From contig NZ_JABWGX010000012.1 in the NCBI RefSeq assembly GCF_021730435.1, positions 1 to 64,000 on the forward strand: DNA of 64,000 nucleotides, given 5' to 3'. The position numbers were made by a program, and so were the translations under genes. The stretch is from Xanthobacter agilis (GTDB taxonomy: Bacteria; Pseudomonadota; Alphaproteobacteria; Rhizobiales; Xanthobacteraceae). Shown piece by piece: positions 28,016 through 37,735 of this stretch; position 1 is the stretch's first letter, and each line of letters opens with the position of its first letter. Below the pieces are notes generated by a model that was not told the DNA's origin, ran no database searches, and worked only from the letters and a program-made list of their open reading frames with translations.

Positions 28016-31000
28016 TCAATGAAAATTGCGGCCCCTGGGCATGGCGGAACCGGGGTCGTCGCCGGGCGCGGAAGGACGGACCGGCGCGGACGGCAGCCCG
28101 AGAGTACGGCCCCCGGCGGGGGGCGCCCCCTCGCCCAGGCGCTCCAGGAGGGAACTCCAATCCTCCACCTGCTCGGCCACCACATGGATCACGCTTTGCT
28201 CGTTCTGGAGCCGGCCGCGCACCATCACCAGCCGCGCCCCCAGGACCTCCGGCCGGAACGTCTCGAACACCCGCGGCCAGACGATGACATTTGCCCAGGC
28301 CGCTTCGTCCTCCACGGTCATGAAGATGACGCCGCTCGCCGTACCCGGCCGCTGGCGCACCAGCACCAGCCCCGCGAGGGTCAGCCGTCGGCCGCTCGGC
28401 AGGCGCGGCAGGTCGGCGGCGGGCGTTACCCCCCGCTGCTTGAGCACGTCGCGCAGGAAGGCGAGCGGGTGGGCCTTCAGGGACAGCTTCATGTGGCGAT
28501 AATCGGCCACCACCTGGGCGCCCGGCGGCAGCACCGGCAAATCCACATCGGGCTCCCGCGCCGCGCCCGACGCGTCCGCCACCGACGGCGCCCGGAACAA
28601 GGGCAGGTCGTCCTTGTCGCCGGACCGGCGCAGCCCCTTCACCGCCCAGAGCGCGGCGCGCCGGTCGAACCCCAGGGACCGGAAGACATCCGCGTCGGCA
28701 AGCTTTTCCAGGCTCGCGACGGGCAAGCCGGTGCGCAGCCACACGTCGCGCACGGAATCGTAGCCCGTCCCGCGCCGCGACACGAGGCGCTCCATCTCCT
28801 CCCGCCGCAGCCCCTCCACCTGGCGGAACCCCAGCCGCAGGGCATGGGTGGAGCGGATGTCCCCGGCCATGTCGCGATGGCGCGGATCGAGGCGGCGCAC
28901 GGCGGCGGGGGCCCCGTCCCCGGCCTCCGATGGCGCCGCCTCCTGTTCCAGCGTGTGGTCCCAGGATGAGGCGTTCACGTCCACTTCGCGCACCTCCACC
29001 CCATGCTCGCGCGCATCGCGCACCAATTGGGCGGGGGCATAAAAGCCCATGGGCCATGCATTCATGAGCCCGGCCGCGAACACATCCGGATAATGGCACT
29101 TCAGCCAGGCCGAGCAGGACACGATCAGGGCGAAGCTCTCCGCATGGGAGCGCGGGAAGCCATAGGAGCCGAACCCCTCGATCTGCTTCCACAGGCTCTC
29201 GGCAAAGTCGCGCGTGTAGCCGTTTCCCAGCATGCCGGCGATGAGCTTGGCGTGGAAGGTCTGGATCGTGCCCACCCGCTTGAAGGTGGCCATGGCGCGC
29301 CGCAGCGCATCCGCCTCCCCCGGCGAGAAGCCGGCGCCGACCATGGCGATCCGCATCGCCTGCTCCTGGAACAAGGGCACGCCCAGGGTGGATTTCAAAA
29401 CCTCCTCCAAGGCCTTGGAGGGATAGGCCACCGGCTCGATCCCCTGCCGCCGCCGCAGGTAGGGATGCACCATGCCGCCCTGGATGGGACCGGGCCGCAC
29501 GATCGCCACCTCCACCACCAGATCCTCGAAGCGCTCGGGCCTGAGGCGGGGCAGCATGGTCTGCTGGGCCCGGCTCTCCACCTGGAACACGCCGATGGAA
29601 TCCGCCCGCTTCAGCATGGCGTAGACCCGCCCATCATCGGACGGCACGTCGCCGATGCGCGTCAGCTCCAGCCCGTAATGCGCCTTGAGCAGGCCGAAGC
29701 ACCTCTTCAGCGCGGTCAGCATGCCGAGCGCGAGGATGTCCACCTTGAGCAGGCCGATGGTTTCGAGGTCGTCCTTGTTCCATTCGATGATGGGCCGCTC
29801 CGCCATGGCGGAGCGGGTGAGCGGCACGATCTCGTCGAGCCGATCATGGGTCACCACCATGCCGCCCACATGCTGGGAGAGATGGCGCGGAAAGCCGATG
29901 AGGGCCTTCGTCAACTCCAGCACGCGGGCGAGCCGGGGCTCGTCGGGGTCGAGGCCGAGCCGGCGCGCCTCCTCCCCCTTTACCCCGCCCGAGGACCAGC
30001 CCCAGACCGAGCCGGCGAGCGCCCCCACCAGATCCTCCGAGAGGCCCAGCGCCTTGCCCACCTCCCGCACCGCCGAGCGCGAGCGATAGGTGGTGGTGGT
30101 GGCGGTGAGCCCGGCATGGGCGGCGCCATAACGGCGATAGATGAAGGCGAGGACCTCGCCGCGCCGCTCGTGCTCGAAATCGATATCGATGTCCGGCGGC
30201 TCGCCGCGTTCCTCCGAGATGAAGCGCTCGAACAAAAGCTCGGTCTTCATGGGGTCCACATCGGTGATGCCGAGGCAGAAGCAGACCGCCGAATTGGCCG
30301 CCGACCCGCGCCCCTGGCACAGGATGCCGGCGCCGCGCGCGAAGCCGACGATGTCATGCACGGTCAGGAAATACGGCGCGTAGGCCAGCTTTCCGATGAG
30401 GTCCAGCTCGTGGTCGAGGGCCTGGATCACCTTGTCCGGCACCCCATTCGGATAATGGCGCCGCGCGCCTGCCCAGGCGAGGGCCTCGAGCGCGGCCTGG
30501 GGGCTCGCGAAGCCGTCGCGCGTCTCGCGCGGATAGCTGGGCGTCAGGTGGTCCAGCGAAAAGGCGAGGCCGGAAAAGAAGGCGTGGGTCTCCTCCACCG
30601 CATCCGGCAGGGCGCGGTAGAGACGGGCCATTTCCGCCGCCGGCTTCAAATGCCGCTCCGCATTGGCGGCAAGGCGCGTGCCCGCCGCATCGAGACTCAC
30701 ATGGGCGCGGATGGCGGTGAGCACGTCCTGCACGGGACGCCGATCCGCATCGTGGTAGAGCACATCCAGGGTGGCGAGCAGCGGAATGCCCGCCGCCGCG
30801 CCCGCCGCCTTCAGCCGGGCGATACGGCGGGCGTCGTCACCCTGGAAGGTGAGCGGCGCGGCGAGCCACAAGTGGCCGGGCGCCGCCTCCTTCAGGCCGG
30901 CGAGGAAGGGCAGGAACCCCGCCGGCAGGCGACGCGGCGGCATCACCGCCAGGCTCAGGCCCTCCGCCCAGTCCAGAAGGTCGTCGCGGGTGAGGATGCA

Positions 31001-31423
31001 ATCGCCCTTCTCAGCCCGCATATTGCCGGTGGTGAGCAGGCGGCACAGGCGGCCATAGGCGGCGCGGTCCTGGGGATAGGCCAGGATGTCGGGGGTGCCG
31101 TCGGCGAAGGCGAGCCGCGCCCCCACCGCCAGCGGGAAGCCCTGGGCCCGGGCCTTGGCATGGGCCCGCACCACGCCGGCGAGGGTGTTGCGATCGGCGA
31201 TGCCGATGCCGCGATGGCCTAGCGCCTCCGCCGCCGCCACATATTCCTCCGGATGGGAGCCACCGCGCAGGAACGAGAAATTGGTGGTGACGGCCAGCTC
31301 CACGAACGGTGGCGGCGGCTCGGGTCCGCGCGGCGCCGGGCGGGCGGGCCGCCGCGACGACAGGGGCAGAGGCGCTGCGCCTTCCGGGGATGGGGCCGTG
31401 GGCATCGGGTCCATGGCGTTCAC
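28016..31423 (-). CDS. dnaE2: Error-prone DNA polymerase DnaE2 (ImuC)
   Basis: 1135 residues of the C-family polymerase: a PHP domain at the N-terminus (FVELAVTTNFSFLRGGSHPEEYV...), the catalytic aspartates in GEPPDIDIDFEHERRGEV (~405-420), and an OB-fold near the end (LAGLVLVRQRPGTASGVIF). It performs mutagenic translesion synthesis together with ImuA and ImuB. The start codon overlaps the imuB stop by 4 bp (ATGA). Residues ~870-900 (APSEAGDGAPAAV) are a low-complexity insertion. As a DnaE2-type enzyme it is distinguished from replicative DnaE by the operon. Confidence 0.96.
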   Translation of the reverse strand: MNAMDPMPTAPSPEGAAPLPLSSRRPARPAPRGPEPPPPFVELAVTTNFSFLRGGSHPEEYVAAAEALGHRGIGIADRNTLAGVVRAHAKARAQGFPLAVGARLAFADGTPDILAYPQDRAAYGRLCRLLTTGNMRAEKGDCILTRDDLLDWAEGLSLAVMPPRRLPAGFLPFLAGLKEAAPGHLWLAAPLTFQGDDARRIARLKAAGAAAGIPLLATLDVLYHDADRRPVQDVLTAIRAHVSLDAAGTRLAANAERHLKPAAEMARLYRALPDAVEETHAFFSGLAFSLDHLTPSYPRETRDGFASPQAALEALAWAGARRHYPNGVPDKVIQALDHELDLIGKLAYAPYFLTVHDIVGFARGAGILCQGRGSAANSAVCFCLGITDVDPMKTELLFERFISEERGEPPDIDIDFEHERRGEVLAFIYRRYGAAHAGLTATTTTYRSRSAVREVGKALGLSEDLVGALAGSVWGWSSGGVKGEEARRLGLDPDEPRLARVLELTKALIGFPRHLSQHVGGMVVTHDRLDEIVPLTRSAMAERPIIEWNKDDLETIGLLKVDILALGMLTALKRCFGLLKAHYGLELTRIGDVPSDDGRVYAMLKRADSIGVFQVESRAQQTMLPRLRPERFEDLVVEVAIVRPGPIQGGMVHPYLRRRQGIEPVAYPSKALEEVLKSTLGVPLFQEQAMRIAMVGAGFSPGEADALRRAMATFKRVGTIQTFHAKLIAGMLGNGYTRDFAESLWKQIEGFGSYGFPRSHAESFALIVSCSAWLKCHYPDVFAAGLMNAWPMGFYAPAQLVRDAREHGVEVREVDVNASSWDHTLEQEAAPSEAGDGAPAAVRRLDPRHRDMAGDIRSTHALRLGFRQVEGLRREEMERLVSRRGTGYDSVRDVWLRTGLPVASLEKLADADVFRSLGFDRRAALWAVKGLRRSGDKDDLPLFRAPSVADASGAAREPDVDLPVLPPGAQVVADYRHMKLSLKAHPLAFLRDVLKQRGVTPAADLPRLPSGRRLTLAGLVLVRQRPGTASGVIFMTVEDEAAWANVIVWPRVFETFRPEVLGARLVMVRGRLQNEQSVIHVVAEQVEDWSSLLERLGEGAPPAGGRTLGLPSAPVRPSAPGDDPGSAMPRGRNFH

Positions 31424-33414
31424 CCGAACAGGCCGTGGATGAACCAGGCCGGCGCCTCCGCCCCGCTGCCGTAGAGGCCGGCGCGAAACAGCCAGAAGCG
31501 ATGCCCGGTGCCGGTCTCCACCCGGAAATAGTCACGGGTGGGCAAATCGGCGGCCGTGCGCCACCAGGGGGCGGCGATCCGCTCCGGCCCCTCCGCCCGC
31601 ACCACGGTATGGATCACCCGACGCCAGCGGAAGCGGATGGGCGGGCCATCGGGAACCTCGGCCACCGCCTCCACCGGCTCGGGAGGCTCCAGAAGGCGCA
31701 ACGGCCGGGCCGGACCGGCGAGATCGGGCGCATCGCCGGCAAGCGGAAGAGACGTGCTCCATCCGGCCTCTCCCCCCTCCCCTCGCGCGGAAACATCCCC
31801 CGTGGCGGCGTCCCCCGTGGCGGCAGGCCCACGCCGCCCGGACGAAAGGCGATACACCGTCCGGTTCTCCGACCCGGCGTCGTGTGCCGTCCCGCCCCCG
31901 GCGGCCGCCCCCCTCCCCCGCGGGCCGGAAAGGGCCTCGTCCGGGGTGGACGCCGGCGCCGGCTGCTCCCGGCGCGCCCACGGCCCCGCCGCGACCAATT
32001 CCGCCGCCACGACACGCCCCGCCGAAGCGGGAGGAGAGGGACGGGACGCGAGGGACACCGGCGGGAATGCGGAAGCGGGATCCGACCATTCCCCGGACGA
32101 TCCGGGCGGGCTCCCCATCCCCGCCCGCAGTTCCGAGGCCCGCAGTTCCGAGGCCTGCGTCTCCAGCGCCTGCCCGGCCGCGGCCCAGCCGCAGCCCCCC
32201 TGGGCCGGCACATGGAGACTGGCCTCTTCCGGCAGGTGGTGGTCCGCCAGCGCGAGACGCTGCACCCGCTCCGAGCCGAAACGAACGGTGAGCCGATCCA
32301 CCAGGGCGTCGAGGGCGCGCGCCCCGTCGTCGCCCACGCCAAGCCCCTCCTGGACGAGGGCGAACGGCGCCGCCTCGCGCACCGCAAGGCGCACCAGCTC
32401 GAAGCCGAAGCCCGGATCAAGGCTCGACACGGTCGCCACCTTCTCCGCGAACAGGCGGCGCACCACCTGGGGGTCCCGCAGCGGCCGGCTGGTGCCGATG
32501 GCGAGGCGCGTCACCCGGCCATCCACCCGGAACAGGGCCAGATCGAGCCGGCGGGCGCCCATGCCCTGCCGCTCCAGCGCGCCGGCGAGGGTTTCCGCGA
32601 GATGGGCGATAAGGCCCAGCACATCCTCCACCCGCTCCACCGGCTCGGGCAGTGCGCGCTCGGCGCAGAAGACCGGCGGGGGAAAGCGATAGTCCACCGC
32701 CGTGGGCGCGTGGCCCAGGGCCGCGTCGAGCCGCCGCAGCAGCCCCGTGCCAAAGCGGGCGGCGAGCGGCGCGCGCGGCTTGCCGTAGAGGTCCCCCACC
32801 CGCCGGAAGCCGAGCCGCGCCAGCGCCTCCACCGCCGGCCCGTCGAGCCGCAGGGCGTCAAGCGGCAGGGGTGCGAGGAGCGCGGCCAGATCCTCTTCCG
32901 CCGGCACCACCGCCCCGCCCCGGCCGGCGGCGAAGCGGGCGAGGGCGAAGGCCGCGCCGCTGGTGGCGGCCAGCGCCGCCCGTCCCGAAAAGCCCCCGGC
33001 CGCCACCCGGCGCAGGAGATCACGCACCAGCCCCGCTTCGCCGCCGAACAGATGGGCGCAGCCGGTGACATCGAGCACCAGACCATCCAGACCGTCGAGG
33101 GAGACGAGGGGCGTATAGCGCTCGCAGGCGTCGGCGATCTGCGCCAGCATCCGCGCCACCGCCTCCGGCGCCGCCTCGCTCACCTCCAACGCGGGATGGC
33201 GCGCCCGCGCATCAGCCATGCCGAGGCCCGGAGCAAGGCCGAGCGCCAGCGCGGCCGCGTTGACGGCGGCGAGCCGCAAGGCCCCCTTTTCCATCGCCAC
33301 CACCGCATGAGGGCGCGCGCGCGCCTCAGGCGACATCCGCCGGGCGACGAGATCCGTGGCGAGAAAGGGCAGAACGAGACTGAGATAGCGCCGGTCCGGC
33401 GCGGTCGTGTTCAT
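31420..33414 (-). CDS. imuB: ImuB, Y-family polymerase-like adaptor
   Basis: 664 residues. The Y-family palm/fingers region starts RYLSLVLPFLATDLVARR, and LVSLDGLDGLVLDVTGCAHLFGG marks the pseudo-catalytic region. As known for ImuB it is catalytically inactive and bridges DnaE2 and the beta clamp. The C-terminal third contains a long low-complexity Gly/Ala/Pro/Arg-rich insert (roughly residues 400-560) before the conserved end (GPERIAAPWWRTAADLPTRDYFRVETGTGHRFWLFR). That makes the protein longer than most ImuB proteins. Confidence 0.94.
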   Translation of the reverse strand: MNTTAPDRRYLSLVLPFLATDLVARRMSPEARARPHAVVAMEKGALRLAAVNAAALALGLAPGLGMADARARHPALEVSEAAPEAVARMLAQIADACERYTPLVSLDGLDGLVLDVTGCAHLFGGEAGLVRDLLRRVAAGGFSGRAALAATSGAAFALARFAAGRGGAVVPAEEDLAALLAPLPLDALRLDGPAVEALARLGFRRVGDLYGKPRAPLAARFGTGLLRRLDAALGHAPTAVDYRFPPPVFCAERALPEPVERVEDVLGLIAHLAETLAGALERQGMGARRLDLALFRVDGRVTRLAIGTSRPLRDPQVVRRLFAEKVATVSSLDPGFGFELVRLAVREAAPFALVQEGLGVGDDGARALDALVDRLTVRFGSERVQRLALADHHLPEEASLHVPAQGGCGWAAAGQALETQASELRASELRAGMGSPPGSSGEWSDPASAFPPVSLASRPSPPASAGRVVAAELVAAGPWARREQPAPASTPDEALSGPRGRGAAAGGGTAHDAGSENRTVYRLSSGRRGPAATGDAATGDVSARGEGGEAGWSTSLPLAGDAPDLAGPARPLRLLEPPEPVEAVAEVPDGPPIRFRWRRVIHTVVRAEGPERIAAPWWRTAADLPTRDYFRVETGTGHRFWLFRAGLYGSGAEAPAWFIHGLFG

Positions 33415-34441
33415 GCGTGTTGTCCTCCCCGTCCGGCGCCGGCTGGAACAGGCCGTCGCGGAACAGCAGCGGCCACGCGCCGACGGGACCCAAACGGTTG
33501 CGCGTGAGGCGAGCGGTGAAACGCGGCGCGCCGAGGCCGCCGAACCCGTCCAGCGCCGGGCTCGGCAGCGTCGAGATCCGCCAGCGGGTGAGCGCGGCTG
33601 AGGGCGAAGGGTCCGCCTTGTGGCGCAGCATCAGGCCCAGCCGGTCGGAGCCGCGAACGGCAAGGGCAAGACGCCGCGTGGCGGTCAGCACCTCGGGCAC
33701 CGGCGACAGGAACTCCCCCAGGACCACCGACAGGCCGGCGCATTTCAACCCCTCCTCCATCACGAACAGCACATCCTGCGGCTTGCGCACCCGCACCAGC
33801 AGCAGCGCCTCCGGCGGCAGGCCGAGCGCCGCCAGCCCCGGCCCGTGGAGGCGACCCGCCTCCCATTCCGCCATGTCCTGCCGCACCAGCAGCACCGGCC
33901 GCCGCAGCCGTATCGCAGCCCGTGCGGCAAGGCCCAAAGCGAAGGCGCTGAGCGCGCCCTCATCCCCCGGCGCGCCCGCCGCCTCATGCAGCGCCCCGCA
34001 CCGGAGGCCACCACCGAGGGCCGCATCCACATCCGGCGCGCCGAGCGGGAGAGGCTGCGGCGTGCGCGCCCCGCGGTCCCAGTTGCGCCGCCCGGCGGCG
34101 CCAGCGAAGGCGGCATTCGGGGACTGTCCGGCCCCGCCCGGCGCCAAGGCCCGTGCCATCGCCTCGACCGTTCCCCCTACCGCGACGGCCCCGGCGATGG
34201 GGGAAAAGGGGCCGCCCCCTCCTGCGGGCGTGCCCGTGCCTCGCCCACCCGCTGCCGCGCGGGATCGGAGGGGCGGGGTGGACCCGTCCCCCGCGAGCGC
34301 CCCGGAGAACGGAGCCGGGCCGGCATCAGCGGGCGGCGCGGCCTCGAAGACAGGTGGCGCGCCGCCGTTCTCGATGGTGGCAATGATGTCGCGCAGCCGT
34401 GTGAGATCGGACGCGGTGCGGGGTGCATGCGGAGAGGACAT
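33326..34441 (-). CDS. imuA: ImuA, RecA-like mutagenesis accessory protein
   Basis: 371 residues. The conserved RecA/SulA-like core runs from PQPLPLGAPDVDAALGGGLRCGALHEAAGAPGDEGALSAFALGLAARA to GPVGAWPLLFRDGLF. Upstream of the core is a low-complexity segment (~30-115) absent from compact homologues. The C-terminal 30 residues overlap imuB in another frame (89 bp), longer than the usual few bases. ImuA binds ImuB and is required for induced mutagenesis. First gene of the SOS-controlled imuA-imuB-dnaE2 operon. Confidence 0.9.
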   Translation of the reverse strand: MSSPHAPRTASDLTRLRDIIATIENGGAPPVFEAAPPADAGPAPFSGALAGDGSTPPLRSRAAAGGRGTGTPAGGGGPFSPIAGAVAVGGTVEAMARALAPGGAGQSPNAAFAGAAGRRNWDRGARTPQPLPLGAPDVDAALGGGLRCGALHEAAGAPGDEGALSAFALGLAARAAIRLRRPVLLVRQDMAEWEAGRLHGPGLAALGLPPEALLLVRVRKPQDVLFVMEEGLKCAGLSVVLGEFLSPVPEVLTATRRLALAVRGSDRLGLMLRHKADPSPSAALTRWRISTLPSPALDGFGGLGAPRFTARLTRNRLGPVGAWPLLFRDGLFQPAPDGEDNTHEHDRAGPALSQSRSALSRHGSRRPADVA

Positions 34442-34459
34442 GACGGTTCATCCGCTTTT

Positions 34460-34474
34460 GTTCCCTGTTTGTTC
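34460..34474 (-). promoter_or_regulatory. LexA (SOS) box of the imuA-imuB-dnaE2 operon
   Basis: GTTCCCTGTTTGTTC is an exact match to the alphaproteobacterial LexA box GTTC-N7-GTTC. It ends 19 bp upstream of the imuA start. This predicts DNA-damage induction of the cassette. Confidence 0.88.
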
Positions 34475-34532
34475 CAGATAGATTCCGGAACCGAGGGGAT
34501 GAGTCAAGGCCCTCCACCGGAAGGGCCTCCCC

Positions 34533-36347
34533 TCAAGCGCGCTCCGCCTCCTGGGTCCCCGCGCCCATCTCCCTGACGAGCCGTTCCTGCACCTCGATAT
34601 CGATGCCAGTGTCGCGGGCGAGGTAGGCGGTCCGGCTCGGAAAGGCGAAGCCGGTTCCCGCGGCATGCACCACGCGCATGATATCCATGAGCAAGCGCTC
34701 CTGGATGACCAGGAATTCCGCGAAGTCGGAGGTCAGGACATGGGCCCGGATCTCGACGGTGAGGGCGCTGTCACCGAAGCCGGTCATCGCCACCCACAGC
34801 CGGCCGGGGGTCTGCTCGATCATCGGATGGGCGGACAGGAGCCCGCGCACTTCCCCCAGCAGCCACTGGAGCTGTTCGGGCGAGGTCTCGTAGCGCAGGC
34901 CGATCTCATGCAGGAACAGGCATTTGTGACGCATCGACACATTGATGATGTGCCGCTTGGCAAGATCGCCGTTGGGCACCGAAATCAAGGTGCCGTCCAG
35001 GGCACGGATGCGGCAGGAGCGCGGGCCGATGGCCTCCACATGGGCCAACTGGCCCTCGAAGCGGATGGCATCGCCGATCCGGAACGGCCGATCCGCGAAG
35101 ATGGAGAGGCCGCCGATCAGGTTTTCCAAAGTGGATTGGGACGCCAAGGCGACGGCGATGCCGCCCACCCCGAGCCCCGCCACCAGCCCCAGGGCCGGAA
35201 TACCGATATTGTTCGCGCCATAGAGCAGAACCGCGCACACCGCCAGCACGCCGCCCAGACGCGCGGCCAAGCGCAACAGATGGGCATCATAGCTGTTGTC
35301 CGGAATACGCGGGGAGGCGATCACCGCTTCCGCCACGAAGAAGCAGAGGTTCCAGACCAGCCATGCCCCAGCGCCATACAGCACGATGCTGGAGAAGAAG
35401 CTCTCGCCGATCGAAAAGAGCCCTGAAAGGTGGAGCTGCGCGCGGATGAAAACGACAGCCATGACATAAAGCACGATCAACAGCAGCGGGGACGACAGGC
35501 GCCACCCCAACTGCCGCACCCGGCTGCCGCCGCGCCCGGCCCGCCGCGCCAGCCGCGCCCACCACGCGGCGATGACGACCACCGCCAGCACCAACACCAC
35601 CGAGAGCATGACCTTCCACACAGGCGTGTCGAGGATCAGATACGACGCCTCGATCGGCAACCTCTCCTGGAGGCCGTTGGGGAAAAGCGGCCCCGTGAAG
35701 TTCACCTGCACCCGGTGCCAGCTGTCGAAGACCGCCGGGCGGAGCAGCGGCTGGTCGACGATCAGGGCATAGTCTTTCGGCAAATCCTCCAGGCTGTCGG
35801 CGGTGAACAGATATTCGCCGGCGCGCAGGCCCTTCTCCACCTGGGCGATCTGGATGTCCGTTCCTGGGATGTTCCATTTCGCCGGCAGCTTTCCCCAGTC
35901 CCGCCCCGGCGCGCCGGGAATATCGGCCGCAGGCACCTCGGGCAGGCGGTTGAGGATGTCCACGAGATAGGTGATGGCCGCGCTCGCGACCTTGTCGCGG
36001 ATCGCCGGCGGCAGCGGCTCCAGCTCCAAAAGGCGATGGGTCCGCAGGATGATGGCGGCCAGCTCCACCTCTCCCGCGCGCGTCTTGTGGGCGGCGTATT
36101 CAAGATATTTCTGCTGGAGGCGATGGCTTTGCCGCAAAAACGACTGGTAGGTCGCGCTCGGGCTCGATGTCTCCAGCGGATCGAGGGGGCTTGTGGGCTC
36201 AGGAGAAGCCTGCGCCACCGCCGGACCCGCCAGCGCGAGCCCGGCGACCAGCACCCAGGCAAAGCCCAACAGCCACGCCCAGCCGCCAGCCGCGCATGCC
36301 CGCCAACCGGCGCGCGACCCACCCGAACATGCTCCGGCTCGAATCAC
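34533..36347 (-). CDS. MscS-family mechanosensitive ion channel
   Basis: 604 residues. A signal-like segment (LLGFAWVLVAGLALAGPAVAQ) is followed by a ~200-residue soluble periplasmic region, four to five membrane helices (from ~225), and the MscS pore/beta region: GIPALGLVAGLGVGGIAVALASQSTLENLIGGLSIFADRPFRIGDAIR and VPNGDLAKRHIINVSMR. The C-terminal cytoplasmic domain follows. The large N-terminal periplasmic region makes it one of the bigger, YbdG/MscK-like members rather than the small MscS. It probably releases osmolytes on hypo-osmotic shock. Its specific ion or solute preference cannot be read. Confidence 0.9.
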   Translation of the reverse strand: MIRAGACSGGSRAGWRACAAGGWAWLLGFAWVLVAGLALAGPAVAQASPEPTSPLDPLETSSPSATYQSFLRQSHRLQQKYLEYAAHKTRAGEVELAAIILRTHRLLELEPLPPAIRDKVASAAITYLVDILNRLPEVPAADIPGAPGRDWGKLPAKWNIPGTDIQIAQVEKGLRAGEYLFTADSLEDLPKDYALIVDQPLLRPAVFDSWHRVQVNFTGPLFPNGLQERLPIEASYLILDTPVWKVMLSVVLVLAVVVIAAWWARLARRAGRGGSRVRQLGWRLSSPLLLIVLYVMAVVFIRAQLHLSGLFSIGESFFSSIVLYGAGAWLVWNLCFFVAEAVIASPRIPDNSYDAHLLRLAARLGGVLAVCAVLLYGANNIGIPALGLVAGLGVGGIAVALASQSTLENLIGGLSIFADRPFRIGDAIRFEGQLAHVEAIGPRSCRIRALDGTLISVPNGDLAKRHIINVSMRHKCLFLHEIGLRYETSPEQLQWLLGEVRGLLSAHPMIEQTPGRLWVAMTGFGDSALTVEIRAHVLTSDFAEFLVIQERLLMDIMRVVHAAGTGFAFPSRTAYLARDTGIDIEVQERLVREMGAGTQEAERA

Positions 36348-36661
36348 GTGCGCGCTCCAGCCATTTCGATCCCCTCCAGCGCGCCCACGACAGCCTGAGC
36401 GATCCCGCCCGAGGGCTTACCAAAATGCAGGCCCATCCGCATCTTTTGAACTGCGCCCGCGCCGAAAGAAACGCTGGGAGCCGAGGCGCGCCCAGACCTT
36501 GCGGCGCACCAGCCAAGTGGACGGAATTGACAGGGACTTCACCTATAGGTCAACCTCATGATCCCGACCGCGACACGCCCTCCCAGGGCCACGCGCAAAG
36601 CGGCGCCGAGACCGCCGCCTCCGATCCACATGCACCGCCGCGCGGCGGCAGGAGGAACGCC
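36348..36661. other. Divergent region mscS / nitronate monooxygenase
   Basis: No gene is seen. It contains TTGACA at 36527-36532 without a well-spaced -10, and the perfect palindrome ACCTATAGGT at 36541-36550, about 110 bp before the monooxygenase gene. A regulator-binding site or promoter element is possible. Confidence 0.4.
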
Positions 36662-37657
36662 ATGACCCAGACCACACCCCCGATATCGGCCCTCCCCCCC
36701 GTCCTCGAAGGGCGCCTTGCGGTGCCCGCCATCGCCGCGCCCATGTTCCTGGTGTCGGGACCGGACCTCGTGGCGGAAACCTGCCGCGGCGGCATTCTCG
36801 GCACCTTTCCCGCCCTCAACGCGCGCTCAAGCGATCTCTACGGCGCCTGGATCGACGAGATCTCGGCCCGCACTGCCGCTCACGCCGGGGCCGCGCCGTT
36901 CGGCGTCAACCTCATCGTGCACAAGACCAACACCCGCCTGCAGGCGGACCTGGCCGTGACCGTGCAGAAGAAGGTACCGCTTGTCATCACCTCCCTCGGG
37001 GCGGTGCGCGAGGTGGTGGAGGCGGTGCACGCCTATGGCGGCCTCGTGTTTCACGACGTCATCAGCCGCCGCCACGCCGAGAAGGCCATGGAGGCGGGGG
37101 TGGACGGCATCATCGCCGTGTGCGCGGGGGCCGGCGGCCATGCGGGCACCTTGAGCCCGTTCGCGCTCATCGGCGAGATCCGCCGCGTCTTCAGCGGGAC
37201 CTTGGTGCTCTCGGGCGCCATCTCCACCGGCGCCCACATCGCCGCCGCGCAGGTGATGGGCGCGGACCTCGCCTATCTCGGCAGCCGCTTCATCGCCACG
37301 CAGGAGAGCCTCGCCCCTCAGGCGTTCAAGGACATGATGCTCACCGCCAGCGCCGCCGATGTCCTCTATACCGACGCCATCTCCGGCGTGAACGCCAATT
37401 TCCTGAAGCCGTCCCTCATCCGCGCCGGGCTTGACCCGGCCAAGCTGAAGCCCCACGGCGGCCTCGACATGGCCAACGAGGCCAAGGCGTGGCGGGACGT
37501 CTGGTCCGCCGGGCACGGGGTCGGCGCCATCACCGACATTCCGCCGGCCGCCGAGCTGTGCGCCCGCCTCGCGCGCGAATATGACGCCGCCCTCGCCGCC
37601 GCCGCGGCCCGCGCCACCGCGCGGCGCCATCCCCGGATGGTGGCCACGGCGTCCTGA
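36662..37657 (+). CDS. Nitronate monooxygenase family FMN enzyme (2-nitropropane dioxygenase-like)
   Basis: 331 residues from ATG 36662, which follows GGAGGAACGCC. The TIM-barrel pattern includes IAAPMFLVSGPDLVAETCRGGILGTFPALN at the start, FGVNLIVHKTN, the FMN-phosphate-binding CAGAGGHAGTLSPFALI and SGAISTGAHIAAAQVMGADLAYLGSRFIAT. The histidine in GGHAG is the conserved one near the flavin. Such enzymes oxidise nitronates (for example propionate-3-nitronate) for detoxification, though the true substrates of many are unknown. A FabK-type enoyl reductase is a less likely alternative. Monocistronic, convergent with tadA. Confidence 0.88.
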   Translation: MTQTTPPISALPPVLEGRLAVPAIAAPMFLVSGPDLVAETCRGGILGTFPALNARSSDLYGAWIDEISARTAAHAGAAPFGVNLIVHKTNTRLQADLAVTVQKKVPLVITSLGAVREVVEAVHAYGGLVFHDVISRRHAEKAMEAGVDGIIAVCAGAGGHAGTLSPFALIGEIRRVFSGTLVLSGAISTGAHIAAAQVMGADLAYLGSRFIATQESLAPQAFKDMMLTASAADVLYTDAISGVNANFLKPSLIRAGLDPAKLKPHGGLDMANEAKAWRDVWSAGHGVGAITDIPPAAELCARLAREYDAALAAAAARATARRHPRMVATAS

Positions 37658-37705
37658 CGGAACCGGCCATCATAAGGCTCCGGATCGGCGGCCGGCGCCG
37701 GTCCG

Positions 37706-37735
37706 GTCAGCGCCGGTCTTGTCAGCGCCGGTCTT
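37706..37735. repeat. 15-bp tandem duplication across the tadA stop
   Basis: GTCAGCGCCGGTCTT occurs twice back to back (37706-37720 and 37721-37735). It includes the tadA stop codon, so the last residues and the stop are repeated beyond the gene end without effect on the protein. Confidence 0.7.
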
